Shown here: positions 48,201 to 58,710 of the stretch, piece by piece | How the letters are laid out: every line of letters begins with the position of its first letter | Numbering within the stretch: the stretch's first letter is position 1 | Program-made: the position numbers and the translations under genes | NCBI GenBank assembly: GCA_965153355.1 | Contig: OZ231128.1 | Coordinates: forward strand, 22,134,001 to 22,198,000 | From: Flaccisagitta enflata | Lineage: Eukaryota; Chaetognatha; Sagittoidea; Aphragmophora | DNA: 64,000 nucleotides | Reading direction: 5' to 3' | Notes under the pieces: generated by a model | What the model was told of the DNA's origin: nothing | What the model saw: only the letters and a program-made list of their open reading frames with translations | Database searches by the model: none

Positions 48201-50426
48201 GAAGTGCATCTTCTCATGGATGGTGAAGTAAAAGCATTGGCTAACTCAGTCAAGACAAATTCCCTTGAGATGAATCTCTCAAATTTGGGGCTGCAACTTG
48301 GAGTTAAGATCCACGTAAAAGTGGTTGCTTTCAACGTGTTTGGGAGTAGTGAAGCCTATGTGTCTCCTGAAATCATCCTTTCAGGACCTCCTGGTCAACC
48401 AGAAACATTTGCTGTTCCTGAAGAGGAACTCACAGAAAAATCTGCAACAATGTATTGGTTTCCTCCCTCATTTGACGGAGGTGCTGAAATCATCAGTTAT
48501 GTATTGGAGAAGAAGAGATATGATTGCAGCGACTGGGAAGTGGTTGCTGACAATATCAATCCAGATGAATTATCATACACAATCTATGGTCTAGAGGAAA
48601 GAAAAACCTTCGAGTTTAGAATGTGTGCAGAAAACACTGTTGGGAAAGGCAAATACATTACACATGCTGCTGTGGTGCTCCCTCATCCAGCACAAAAGCT
48701 GATGAGACAATGCACACCCATCCCATCCACCAAGGTAGGTTGTCCACCAATTTATCTCTTGCCATGTGACACTTTGAAAGAGAATGGCCAGCTGAAAAAA
48801 TTCAAAGTGAATGTATCTCCTGACGGCCATGGTGACACATCAAAATTGGAGCCCAAAGAACGAGTCATGCTCGTAGTTGGTGAAACTGGAGGAGGGAAAA
48901 GCACCTTCATCAATGGAGTCATAAACTATGTTTATGGAGTGCAGTTCAATGACTCCTTCAGGTTCAAATTGATAAAGGATGGCACAAAAAGCCAAACAAA
49001 AAGTCAGACACAGGACATTTCAGCCTATGTCATTCCAAAGGGAATGGGAAGCATACTTGATTTCTCATTGACAGTGATTGACACACCAGGATTTGGTGAC
49101 ACAGATGGAATAGAGCGTGACAAGGAAATTGAAAAACAGCTCAAATCATTCTTCAAAAACACCGATGGCTGCGGTGTTGATCAAGTACATGCCATTTGCT
49201 TCATAGTTCCTGCCTCCAACGCCAGACTCACACCAGCACAAACCTATGTTTTCAATTCCATCCTTGCAATGTTTGGCAATGATACAGCAAAGAACTACAT
49301 GATTTTATTCACATTCGCCGATGCGCAAGAGCCTCCTGCTCTCCAAGCAGTCATAGAGGCAAAGATGCCATTTGAAATGACGTGCAAATTAAACAACAGC
49401 GCCCTCTTTTGTGATAACGTCAGTAAAGGCTCCAATACCAAGTTTAATGAAATGTTCTGGTGCATGGGCATGGAGAGCTACAAAGATTTGTTTGACCAAA
49501 TGGCCACAATGAAGCCTGTCAGTCTCACATTGACCAAAGAAGTACTGGAGACGAGAGAATTTCTCGAGATAAAAGTCCAGGAATTGCAGAGACGCCAAAA
49601 AGTTGGACTTGACATTCTGAATGAATGTCGACAGGAAATGGAAGTTGTTGAAAAGCATGAGCAAGACATCAAGGACAACACTCAGTTCAACTACGAGGTT
49701 GAAAAAACAGAATTCAAGACAGAAAAAGTAGAGGAGGGCAAATTTGATACCAATTGCCTGAATTGCCAAGTAACTTGTCACTACCCTTGCATACTCAAAG
49801 ATGATGCCAAAAAGTTCAAATGCGCAGCCATGGTCAGAACTGGCCCTGAAGCCGATCGGAAATGCGGAATATGTCCGGGAAAGTGTCACTGGTCCGCACA
49901 TAACAATGTTGGCTACCGAATCATTCCAGTGCAGAAAAAAGTTCAGCTTACATACGAAGAAATGCAGAAAAAGTACGATTTTGCCATAGGGCAAAAGATC
50001 ACAGCGGAAGCTATGGTGGCCAAAATCAAACTCCGTTTTGAGGCGGAAGAAAAAGAGGTGTTGCAGGTCATCAACGAGATGAATGGCGCCTTACAGAAGT
50101 TGTCAAGAATTGCACTGCGGAACCATGAGTTGACAACTGTCAAGCACATTGATTTGCTGATCCAAGGTGAGAAGCAGGAAGCCAAGTACGGATGGGAGAA
50201 AAGAGTCGAGTCTCTCCACAACATCAAAAAGAAAGCTATCCTTATTGAGAGTTCCAAGAAAGGCAACTTTGATCCGTGGGAAGACTGGCGCAACAATCAA
50301 GGTTCCAAAGAGTTCTGGGACAAGATTTTCTCCATGAATCAGCCAGCGGGAACTCAAACTGCCCAAACAGCTCAAGCCGCTCAAGCCGCTCAATCATCAG
50401 CTGCTCGGTCTACTTCAGCCCCATGA
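45282..50426 (+). CDS. SAM-like / ten fibronectin type III / AIG1-like GTPase protein in one 5.1-kb exon
   Basis: The acceptor CCTGTATTCCAG precedes GAA at 45282, and the frame stays open to TGA at 50424-50426. If no upstream exon exists, the first ATG is 45342. A coiled-coil start (EEKDNLEQDLEQTQVQELRN) is followed by a SAM-like helical domain (CKLSTDFQKKIIEEAEIDSL). Ten FN3 repeats follow, from about residue 140 to 1120, each starting with a G-x-P-x-x-P-type linker and a W before GG. The G domain has a P-loop (VVGETGGGKSTFING, near 48,880) and a switch II motif (DTPGFGDTDG, near 49,083). After it come a Cys/His cluster (NCLNCQVTCHYPC, CGICPGKCHWSAH) and coiled coil. It is Ala/Gln-rich at the end. 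AIG1/GIMAP GTPases act in membrane-associated and immune or stress roles. The FN3 array should bind partners. No signal peptide is visible, so it is probably cytoplasmic. Confidence 0.9.
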   Translation, partial: EEKDNLEQDLEQTQVQELRNMLSSCKLSTDFQKKIIEEAEIDSLELFAEVTPEIISEIFGTDIKPGKKMLLLKAVKEVQNHLKSQKDGGSRALNSTPQCSEEEGRKKNGEIKEEEIFQDAIDSSQTEPGGESQSHAISNHAGKDAPTLDNFPLKQEYKLKEGEYKIENLTKTSVRLTWNLPVCRDDFYFTVKYGPQNFSQKWGIPYGRGEKEKTPIREPTTIIDNLSTGEKYVFKIKSKHTNLKKESPLTIETDAILIGTCPSDLEWKGQSRSDSCMEFSWKPAKDLGGMKQIRYMAQIYNIDSKLLVTENEYDAATTNHTFHLSKSTGLCIFRVKAVNEIGETPWLESGAFVSGKGPGQPQSLQTWPGCNQIKLAWKPPIKTGGYPILHYNVFFTDSDTGRKQKYQCKETEFETKKIENGRWKVDIAAETMFGVGPPLQERQVFVGTPPNAPEIKSLACNKTSCQIFWQEPSYNGGVALTAYEVRHCILNGNEGTKEWGEHASLDSSELNWSLTQLTPKQELQFQIRAVNPIGPSEWVESKPIFLSQKPSEPKGPLIVFCMSQTRAGLRWEPPTDDGAAEIIHYQVTGKFEGAGGQWRELRKQTSENTEMTFDLPSLPTATRFIFEVTAFNRNGYGSKLKSQPRYMLGIPGSPSKFEFAEIDRSSVSLKWEKPTDNGGDDSLNYIISSKVNGNTKWQEIAKTASLQSKITQLPTGKNVSFSIAAINRNGDSSELRVLSAVIAGVPDPPSTLDLISKAYNHSLDWAKPKHDGGSPIINYVVHQKTIADTDWRHIVTTRKTQWGGLKLKSGFIYLFKVCAINECGKSQDCISGQFPIGSVPLPPDSNQVKFQAQNDACDLSWDPPIDNGGFDVQCYGIKVKCVDSDKWWTYNDQITANHVLVRNLEAGKMYDFQISAKNMLGWSQPMFLKAPVAIGEKPSEPMGPVKVRMVQEDTTVKLEWVPPKNPGGFPPKYEVHLLMDGEVKALANSVKTNSLEMNLSNLGLQLGVKIHVKVVAFNVFGSSEAYVSPEIILSGPPGQPETFAVPEEELTEKSATMYWFPPSFDGGAEIISYVLEKKRYDCSDWEVVADNINPDELSYTIYGLEERKTFEFRMCAENTVGKGKYITHAAVVLPHPAQKLMRQCTPIPSTKVGCPPIYLLPCDTLKENGQLKKFKVNVSPDGHGDTSKLEPKERVMLVVGETGGGKSTFINGVINYVYGVQFNDSFRFKLIKDGTKSQTKSQTQDISAYVIPKGMGSILDFSLTVIDTPGFGDTDGIERDKEIEKQLKSFFKNTDGCGVDQVHAICFIVPASNARLTPAQTYVFNSILAMFGNDTAKNYMILFTFADAQEPPALQAVIEAKMPFEMTCKLNNSALFCDNVSKGSNTKFNEMFWCMGMESYKDLFDQMATMKPVSLTLTKEVLETREFLEIKVQELQRRQKVGLDILNECRQEMEVVEKHEQDIKDNTQFNYEVEKTEFKTEKVEEGKFDTNCLNCQVTCHYPCILKDDAKKFKCAAMVRTGPEADRKCGICPGKCHWSAHNNVGYRIIPVQKKVQLTYEEMQKKYDFAIGQKITAEAMVAKIKLRFEAEEKEVLQVINEMNGALQKLSRIALRNHELTTVKHIDLLIQGEKQEAKYGWEKRVESLHNIKKKAILIESSKKGNFDPWEDWRNNQGSKEFWDKIFSMNQPAGTQTAQTAQAAQAAQSSAARSTSAP

Positions 50427-51052
50427 ATGAATGGAACTGAAAATAGATGAGCACTTTTTCCATACTCCAGAATGATAGTTCAATTTATTATCATAATCAA
50501 TACACTTTTTTTCTGGTACCACGATCAAAGCCGTTGATGCGTTTATTCTATAATGCTTGAATGTAATCAGTTCACAAATCACACCCCGTTAGTTGTCTTT
50601 AATTAATTCATCTTTCAAATTTCTTCCCATTTTCTCTTCACTTTCTGAAAATTGCCAAGACTTTAATTTTAAAAGCGTCATAAAAACGACCAAGATTACT
50701 CCAGCATTACTTTATCGTTTATTGTTATTTTGTAACCATGAGAGCGAGGCAAAAATGTTTGGTTTTATAAAAATAGATTTCTGGCTACAAAATAGTGACT
50801 TTTGATCTTAGTTGTGTCTGAGCTGAAGGAAATACAACAACGGCACAAAATCAGTAATTGAACCCATTCTTCAGTCAGACAGTATAAGATGCCTTGAAAG
50901 TGGAACCGTAGCAAACTGTGCGCTATCAGTACCATTCTTCAACAAGACGAATTTCGCTAAAATCTGCGTGAGAATCTGTTAACTTCAGCTTAAAAAGACT
51001 GTTATTGGTATTCGGTAATCAATTGACCGGACTTAGCTAATAAAGGTCTTAC

Positions 51053-51514
51053 CTCCTTCTCCAGGACGTCTCTTCTTGTCGTAAGTGCTGAGCAAACCGT
51101 TGAGAAGTGCAGTAATTGCTGTCAAGTTCATCGCGTTGTTGTTGTCATCGTCAATATCGATGTCATCGTCACTGTAGTCATTTAGGTTGTAGCGTATTTT
51201 ATTAATAAATGGCGTAGTCCCGGGCGAATGAGAGTCGGGCGGACTGGCGGGAGAATCTGAGAATATTGATAGAAAGAAACAATACAACGTAGGCCAATAG
51301 GTGCAGCGAGTGGAGCATCAAATATTTGCCTCACAGACCAGTCGACCAACATATCAACAAACAGACATGACGGTTTATAGAGGTGCTTTGGCGCACCCCA
51401 TAATCATTTAAAGGTTCAGGTACATATGCCTTGACCTTGCGGTAGGAAATGATCCAGGGAAAATCATTTTCTGTATTTTACTTTTCACTTTTTCTCTGTC
51501 TCTGTCTCTGTCTT

Positions 51515-51579
<65 letters not shown>

Positions 51580-51606
51580 ACACCACACACACACACACAC
51601 ACAATA

Positions 51607-51646
<40 letters not shown>

Positions 51647-51667
51647 CACACACACACGCACATTACG

Positions 51668-51715
<48 letters not shown>

Positions 51716-52480
51716 AAACACACAAACACATAAACACACTCTAACAAACACACAAACACTAACGCGCGCGCATGCCAAAAAGGCCAAAAAAAATGTAAAC
51801 AAATGATAGTCGCAAAAGCGCTAGATGGTCAGCGGCACCCGTGCCCTGCTTTAGTGGGTTGGGGTTACAGCTGAGGGGTAGCAGGCCAGTGGCCCCCAGC
51901 GTTGACTCACACATATGGGGAATTTTCTCCTCCTTCCTTTCCCCTCCCCCACATCCCTCCCCAGCCTCCAGGCCCACTCTCAGGACTCGAGGCTCATATC
52001 CCAGCCTCGAGGCCCAAATCTCAGTCTGGAGGCCCAAATCCCTTGTGGCTGGAATTTGGGCCTTGTGGCTGGAATTTGGGCCTTGAGGTTGGGATTTGGG
52101 CCTTGAGGTTAGATTTGGGCCTCAAGACTGGATTTGGGTCTAAGGTTTGACATGGGCCTCGAGGCTGAGATATGGGCCTGGAGGCGGGGTGAGAGAAGAA
52201 GGAGGAGAAAATTCTTCATATGTGTGAAAGCATGGATCATCGACCCTTTTGGGGCCGCTGCCCAAAAGGATGCTTACCATTGAGCTTTTCGTCCAGAGCG
52301 TGGGTGTAGATGGGCGGCAACGGCCTGAGCTGCGGTTTGGCCCTCAGCCATTCTTCCGCGGAAGTGGCTGATTTCCGCTGCTGAAGAAAGGATTCCGTCG
52401 ATGAGTCCGGCGGATCTTTTTTCACGTCTTTTGTTTCGTCTTTCTTCACAGAGGGCAGCGCGGCCCGGAGAAGCGAAAGC
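51053..52480 (-). CDS. Cys-loop ligand-gated ion channel, two N-terminal exons
   Basis: Minus-strand exons are 52480-52278 and 51256-51053, joined in phase 1 and leaving in phase 1. The first reads LSLLRAALPSVKKDETKDVK and on to IYTHALDEKLN, a charged linker with no domain. The second has an acidic stretch ([16 protein letters not shown]) followed by LTAITALLNGLLSTYDKKRR, then PGEGG. That last segment is the first conserved helix of GABA-, glycine- and glutamate-gated chloride channels (I..LL...YD...RP..GG). A signal-peptide exon should lie at higher coordinates, and the ligand-binding and membrane exons at lower ones. Neither was found. The downstream exons may lie beyond the SAM-FN3-GTPase exon at 45.3-50.4 kb, making it an intronic or interleaved gene, or the locus may be truncated. 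Confidence 0.65.
51478..51770 (+). repeat. (CTGT)n, (TC)n and (CA)n compound array
   Basis: CTGTCTGT, then TC, then several CA runs with short interruptions, in the intron of the Cys-loop receptor gene. Confidence 0.9.
51822..52263. mobile_element. Family A foldback element, copy 4
   Basis: It starts AGATGGTCAGCGGCACCCGT, then GCCCTGC, the inverse of the tail seen after copies 1 and 3. The CATATGGGGAATTTTCTCC segment is paired in inverse near 52,205. Minisatellite units (CTCGAGGCCCAAATC) are inverted in the right half, and the right end is TTTTGGGGCCGCTGCCC. It ends 15 bp from the receptor exon boundary at 52,278. Confidence 0.8.
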
Positions 52481-53042
52481 CTGAAAAGAAACAAAAAAAC
52501 GAATTGTCGTTGAATTCAAAGTTTGTTTTTTTTTTCAACATTTGAAACATTCCGTCCGTCGGTCCGTCCGTTCCGTCGGTCCGTCCGTCTTTTGGTCTGT
52601 CATCAGGGTTTTTTTTTGACGTTGGCAAAATTAGCTTGGGGGTGTAAAATACTGACTAAAAGGATTAATGCTTTCTTTATACTGTCGATCGGTCGGTTTC
52701 ATGTTGGTCCCGTCTGTCCCTCTGTTTGGCCGTTGGTCGGTGTCGGTCTGTTACAATTCACAATTGTTTATTTCAATTCTGAAGGTTGTAATAGAGAATT
52801 TGAATGTTTCAAAGACATCAAAAGTGTCTTTTGTTCATTTTGCCATTTGAAAGTTCTTACTCAGGTGACGTTGTTCTTTTTATTCTAGTCCGTCGGTTGG
52901 TCAGTACACTTACTTCTATTTATAAGAACGTCACTTTTGGGCAAGCCTTCAATATTATAAATTTTGGACAGCTTCAAGTCTTAAACGTTCTTAAATTGTT
53001 CTCTGTTTAAACACATTTTTTAACCTTTAATTAATAGGTTTG

Positions 53043-53234
53043 AAAAAATGAGGGGAAATGTCAATGAAACGACAAATCCACAGGTTTAAAATTCTGAGTA
53101 AATGAAAATCGAGTAAAACCACTGTAAAAACAAAAAGAAAAAAATGAGGGGAAATGTCAATGAAATAATAAAGCCGCAGGATTGAAATTCTGAGTAAATG
53201 AAAATAGAGTAAAACCACGGTAAAAACAAAGAGA
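53043..53234 (+). repeat. 96-bp tandem duplication
   Basis: Two copies of AATGAGGGGAAATGTCAATG through AATTCTGAGTAAATGAAAAT and GAGTAAAACCAC, starting at 53047 and 53143. The rest of 52,481-54,145 shows only a GGTCCGTCCGTC family B-like fragment (52,550-52,750) and no gene. Confidence 0.75.
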
Positions 53235-54148
53235 TTAAATAATTATGTCCTGGTTTATTATTTCCAATGAAAAAAATGAAGCGTTCTGATACTTTCAGTG
53301 TATTCTTAAACCTTATAAGATTTGAAGCCTACTGTTCTTAAATTTTTGGAGAAATGAAGTCTGCTAATGTTCTTAGCATTTTCATAAATGTTTAAGGATT
53401 TGAAGCCTAATGTTCTTATAAACTTGGTTCTGATAAAAGGAAATAGGTGTATGTCGGTCACGCTAACGCACGTAGATCGGAAAGTGTAACATAACAGGAC
53501 AAAAATATAAGCCGGTGCCTAGAGATGACAGCTCTGGTAGAAAAATGTTCTTAATTATGTGTTGATCACATCTATATAGGGTTTTGCCTGCGTCACAACT
53601 CATCTAGGGACATTTTTTCGCGCTTGAACTCAGTAGGTTCAACATTTTGGAGGCTCTGAATGGACAAGATTTTTTTCCTCTGAGATTGGAATTTTGGGAG
53701 TTTTTTTTAATAAGTCCTACAAATTTAGGAGCAGGCTTACCAATTTTTATACATGGCATATTCAATCAATCCTGAACCTTTACTAAAGATTTGGCATCCT
53801 CCCTCATATCATAAGTACCATTTTTCATTTCTAGAATAGTATCATATGAAATGGAAAAAACTATTTTTGCCGCATTTTAATTTGAGAGAAGTAGTTAACT
53901 TAAAGGGGCAAAAAGAGGCTTTGGATTTGCTAGCACGCAGGTAAAAACATATGCTTTCTTGCTTAGGGTAGGCAACTGTACCAGTTTCAGCCGTTTATTT
54001 GAGGTCAAAAGTGCCAGCTTAATTTTTTTTGTCTTGAGGTGACGCCCTCTGGGAACATAGTGTAACGTTTGAAATACGCAAAACGGCCAATTTTGACGCC
54101 TTTATTCCTATCACATCTCATCCCTTAGCCCATTCATGTTCATTCAGT

Positions 54149-54228
54149 GGTTCATTCATTCATTCATTCATTCGTTCATTCACTCATTGATTCATTCATT
54201 CGTTCGTTCGTTCATTCGTTCATTCATT
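54149..54228 (+). repeat. (CATT)n array, imperfect
   Basis: CATT units with CGTT and CACTCATTGATT interruptions. No gene is seen in 54,229-54,760. Confidence 0.85.
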
Positions 54229-54762
54229 TGTTAATTACAAACGTTCATTCAAAAATTCATGATCAGCGAGGAGCCCTTATGGCCATACCTTGGCCATGTT
54301 TTTTTAGCGGAAGCTCGGCGTTCATTTTTTGGATGGTGCTTTACGTAACATACCAGACACGTCAAAAAATTGTAGCGTCCCACTGAGGCATGGCGCGAGG
54401 TCACAAAATTCTTTACTAGCTGGCTGACCTATCTTGATAGTAAGAGCTAACAGTAAAATGCCATAACAACCAACGACTGGCAACTCCGTGAAAAATGTAA
54501 ATCAATCAAAATGACAATTATTGAAATTCAATGATAACACAGATTAATAATATGCAAATAAATCTAAATTTCAATAAATAATTGAATTTATTGATATCAC
54601 AGATTAAGAATATGCTGTGTTCAACAATGTACAAAAGATATCAACAATAAACAATCTTTGCATGTAGCAAATTCGAATTCATAATTCATATCATTCAATA
54701 CTTTGCACTGGATGCAGTCTTGTGATTCACTTAGACAATAGTCAATAGACTTTCTTAAGACT

Positions 54763-54790
54763 GTGTGTGTGTGTGTGTGTAAGTGTGTGT

Positions 54791-54851
<61 letters not shown>
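54763..54851 (+). repeat. (GT)n array
   Basis: A GT run with two AAGTGT interruptions, followed by a GAAGAAAGAAGAAG purine tract leading to the exon at 54,921. Confidence 0.95.
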
Positions 54852-54858
<7 letters not shown>

Positions 54859-54920
54859 AAGAAAGAAGAAGAAAAAAGAAGAAAGAAGAAGCAAAAAAAA
54901 TGAAAAAAAAAATAAGACAG

Positions 54921-55222
54921 GCCAGATACAAGCCCTATCACAGATGGGAAGCAATTGACGACAGAGTTGACAATTCTTTTGTATCTTGTATGGAAACCAG
55001 ACTTGACGAAGTAGGCAGGATGTTCGTTTTTCATTCCGAATCGACAACGTCTGCCGCTAACTGCAATTCGAGTGACATCGAGGTCATCAATGAAGACGAC
55101 GTGGAGATATTACAAGAAACTGGGGAAGACAAAGAAGTAGAAGAGGTGGATGTTGGGCCTCAAGAAAGAATCGGGCAGGTGTGTGAGCAGGAATTGAAAT
55201 GTGTAAAAATGTGTGTTTTAGC

Positions 55223-55280
<58 letters not shown>

Positions 55281-56806
55281 ATGTCAATGTAGCTAGTATG
55301 CATGTATTTAGCCTCATGTGTGTGTGTGTGCCCGTTTGTGCATATGTGTGTGTGTCTGTTTGTATGTATGAAGGGTGGGCGTCTCCAAGCTCATCCATCT
55401 GCACAATGTTGCAACCCGCTTACTTGTTCTTGACAAAAGCTTGCTTGCTCTTTGTGCATCAGAGCTGGGGTGTTCTCAGATCAACTCCACGATCAATCGA
55501 TACGAACATGCAGCTTTCACTGTTAAGTGCTTGAGAATTTTGGATAGAGAAAGGACTGGATGGCCAATGGTTCACGTAAGAGAGACAATCACTTGGGCTG
55601 ACATAATCAGAAGTCAAAAAAGAGAAAAAGAAATAAAGACCCCTAAGAAGCCGCAGCACAGAAGGAAGGAAGGAAGGAATGCAGAAAGGAAGAAAGAAAG
55701 AAGGAAAAGGATGGAAAAGATAGAAAGAATGGATCAGAGGTAGAAAGAGAAAACAAGTGATGCGGGGTCACAATATCGTTGCGGACGGGTGGGCAAGGGC
55801 AGGCAACCACCATCCAGACCCAACACCCCATTCAACACCCTTTGCAACACAGACACATACATAAAAAGCTTAAAAATGCTCATTTTTCCATTTTTCGACT
55901 CGTGCTCACAGACGGACGGACTGACAGACAGACGGACGGACAAAACCTCTTAAAGAGTTGCGTGTCCGCAACTAAGAAGCAAAAAGAAATGAAGAAACAA
56001 AGAGAAAGAATAATAAACAAGGCCAGCACCATCCATTCAAACTACCGCCAGGTGGTTTTAAGTAGTACTCTGGATTTTTTGCTTGTTTTCACTCTGGATG
56101 GACTTCTTGAACTAGGATCCAGTTCCAAAAAATCTTTCTTGTAGCGCTTTTGAAAATCCAAAATTGATTATATTTCATCATATTCTGCTTTCAGAATTTA
56201 TAAAGCCAATAGAAACTACTTTTCAATAAGAGATTAGTATTCCTGATGAAATTTCCTTTCGTTTGATAGGTTGCACTATATAATTTGGAAATAGAATAAA
56301 ATTTTCAGTTTTTTAGCCACCGTTGCAAAATGTAATGGTGGTTAAAAAAAATCTAAGTATCATTTCTTTATGAAAATAAATTCAACTCGGGTTCATGGAC
56401 GGACGGACGGACAGACGGACCAACGGATGGACCGACGGATGGATGGACAAAGGCTCTTATAAAGTTGCGTGTCCTCAACTAAAAACTCAATAGATTTTAA
56501 GTAGAAGGTAAGATGAAAAATTATCAATCTTGTATTTTTCTCAAAAGGCGCCACATTAAAAATTTCTTTGAAGCTGGATCCTACTTCAGGAAGTCTATCT
56601 ACAGTGTAAGCAAGCAGAATATCCAGAGTACTACTCAAAACCACCTGGCGGTAGTTTGAACGGAAGGTGCTGGATACACGGCAATCCAGTCACAGACGGT
56701 TGTGCAGGAGCAGTAATGCGAAAACCGCTTGCTATTTCAGAAATATTTTAGACGGACGGACCAACCGACCGGCATGGAAAGGTGGAGTTGCGTGTCCGCG
56801 ACTAAA

Positions 56807-56837
<31 letters not shown>

Positions 56838-56868
56838 CAAAGAAAGAAGCAAAGAAAAAGGAAAGGAA

Positions 56869-56918
<50 letters not shown>

Positions 56919-57836
56919 ACTGCTGTTGAAAGTTGTTGCTGAGAAAGAAAGACAGGGTGATCACTCTGAAGTATTGCCTTTGTCTTATATGCATCAGTTT
57001 GCGTTCAGAGATCAATTTTCATAGCATGTATACATTAAAATTTCATTGGTTTAGCTTGAATAGTTTAACATAACATCAATTTGAAGTAAAACAATGATTT
57101 ACAGTTTTAGCTGAAAATCTAGTGAGAATTTCAAAGCAGATTTTGTTGAAATTCCTCTTATCTCTCAATGACTTGAGCCACAGTTTCCTGATTGGTCTCA
57201 AATCAAAGATATTTGCATAATCTTTCTTTGAAACCAATTTGAGGTCTATAGCTCAAGTTATTTGGAGGTGAAAGCAATTAAAAAAAAATCTGTTTTGAAA
57301 ATCAAACAAGATTTTAAGCTAAAACTGTAAATGATTATTTTACTTCAAATTGTTGTTGTGGTCAAACTAATTAAGCTAAACCAATAAAATTTTAACACAA
57401 AAAACGTCAAACATAGGATTATAAAAGATAATTGATCTCAAACCATAGACACGATGCATACAGAAATGTAAGCTTAATACTTTTCCCACTTTGAGATTGA
57501 TCACCCGGTACGATGAAATATGATGAGGCTCTTTTTGAAGAGGGCAATGATGACAAAATGATGATGTTGATCATGAATCATGATGATTTGATGATGATGT
57601 TCACGGCTCACATTTCCAAATAAGGCATCTCCAACTCACCATGGACAAACCACTTCACGAACGCTATGCTAATATGCGTCGAAGAATTCGAAAGAAGAGA
57701 TATTGGGAGAAAAATCGTCATGAAATCTTTCACTTGAACATTTTTCCTACCGAATTTGCGGCAGACCCTGGAAAGATCGACCATGAGTTTTATCGTAACA
57801 AGAGAGAGAGAGAGAGAGAGAGAAGAGATAGAGAGA

Positions 57837-57882
<46 letters not shown>

Positions 57883-57886
57883 TAAG

Positions 57887-57918
<32 letters not shown>

Positions 57919-57928
57919 TTATATAGAG

Positions 57929-57971
<43 letters not shown>

Positions 57972-58065
57972 ACAGACAGATAGAAAATGAGAGGAGGACA
58001 AACCGAAAGAAATAAAGATGAAATAAGATGGTAAAAAAAATTGTCTCTGTCTGTGTCTTTCTCTC

Positions 58066-58104
<39 letters not shown>

Positions 58105-58710
58105 CCCACAGTCATAAACAACGAGGACGACGCTTGGATGAAGTACAACTGCGTCAACGATGACGACCAAGTTGTGAGTGCGAGGACGCGTGGAAGAATC
58201 GGTCGTGAAGCTGGCAAGATCATCGGGAAGATGAAATTCAGCGTTAAGCGGACGCCCATTCCTACAATTCCACTCAACTCAGAAGCTCCACTGATCTTTG
58301 GCGTGCCACCAGATACGCTTCATGCCCGTATGCGCGTCGGGGATAAATTGATGAATGAACTTACAACCGCGGTCGCCGAGTACACAGGAGACGAACTTGC
58401 CAAACCATTAGTAGCGCTGATTCGGGGTATAAATGTGCCTTTCACAACGTACAAGTCACCTAAGACTGGGAAGACGGAACACGGCTCCTTGACAGGAGTG
58501 GCTTGGAAACATCTGTTACGCGGAATTGGACCCGTGTTGCAAAGCTTGGATGGTGTCCTTCAAGAGAAAAAGAAGGTCAAGTTTGCTGAGCTTTTCGAAG
58601 GCTTCAGCAACATCTTAGAATTTGTCGCAGCTTGTGCACCAACAGACGCCAACGCGGTGGCTGAAATGACGCGTGATTGGGCACGACGCTACACAAAGAT
58701 CAACAAGTGA
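54921..58710 (+). CDS. Unidentified four-exon gene
   Basis: Exons 54921-55178, 55390-55739, 57625-57794 and 58112-58710 sum to 1,377 nt with matching phases (0, 2, 1) and end in TGA. Exon 1 (ARYKPYHRWEAIDDRVDNSF...) ends in an acidic tract (VEILQETGEDKEVEEVDV). Exon 2 carries a hydrophobic helix (VATRLLVLDKSLLALCASEL), RTGWPMVHVRETITWADII, then a long Lys/Arg/Glu-rich tail. Exon 3 is strongly basic (HERYANMRRRIRKKRYWEKN). Exon 4 is a compact 199-codon domain (GREAGKIIGKMKFSVKRTPI... AWKHLLRGIGPVLQSLDGVL... EMTRDWARRYTKINK). ATG 57641 sits in a strong ACCATGG context, so exons 3-4 could be a separate gene. No known family is recognised. An earlier start exon is probably missing. Confidence 0.55.
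55219..55281 (+). repeat. (GT)n array in intron 1 of the unidentified gene
   Basis: A GT run close to the proposed donor CAG|GTGTGT at 55179. Confidence 0.9.
55754..55975 (+). repeat. Family B dispersed element with both hairpins
   Basis: It starts ACAAGTGATGCGGGGTCACA, then ATATCGTTGCGGACGGGTGG. It includes GACGGACGGACTGACAGACA and ends AGAGTTGCGTGTCCGCAACT, then AAG. Confidence 0.75.
56040..56655. mobile_element. Foldback element carrying an internal family B fragment
   Basis: The arms are AACTACCGCCAGGTGGTTTT, then AAGTAGTACTCTGGAT, and the inverse near 56,620-56,655. The interior (GTTTGATAGGTTGCACTATA) is related to the hairpin at 38,255-38,645. A GACGGACGGACAGACGG family B fragment lies at 56,398-56,486, and another B copy follows at 56,669-56,806. 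Confidence 0.65.
56870..56920 (+). repeat. (GAAA)n array
   Basis: GAAA units within a longer GAAAGAAACAAA tract from about 56,806. Confidence 0.9.
56953..57506. mobile_element. MITE with CAGGGTGA/TCACCCGG ends, copy 2
   Basis: The left end CAGGGTGATCACTCTGAAGT pairs with the right end ACTTTGAGATTGATCACCCG. Inner arms also pair (TTGGTTTAGCTTGAATAG, ACAGTTTTAGCT and their inverses). It is related to the 31.1-kb copy but diverged. Confidence 0.65.
57800..58111 (+). repeat. (GA)n, (AT)n and (TC)n arrays filling intron 3 of the unidentified gene
   Basis: GA runs to 57,882, AT runs to about 57,966, then a TC array (58,063-58,100) forms the pyrimidine tract just before the acceptor TTTCCCACAG at 58,111. 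The intron is almost entirely simple repeat. Confidence 0.9.
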
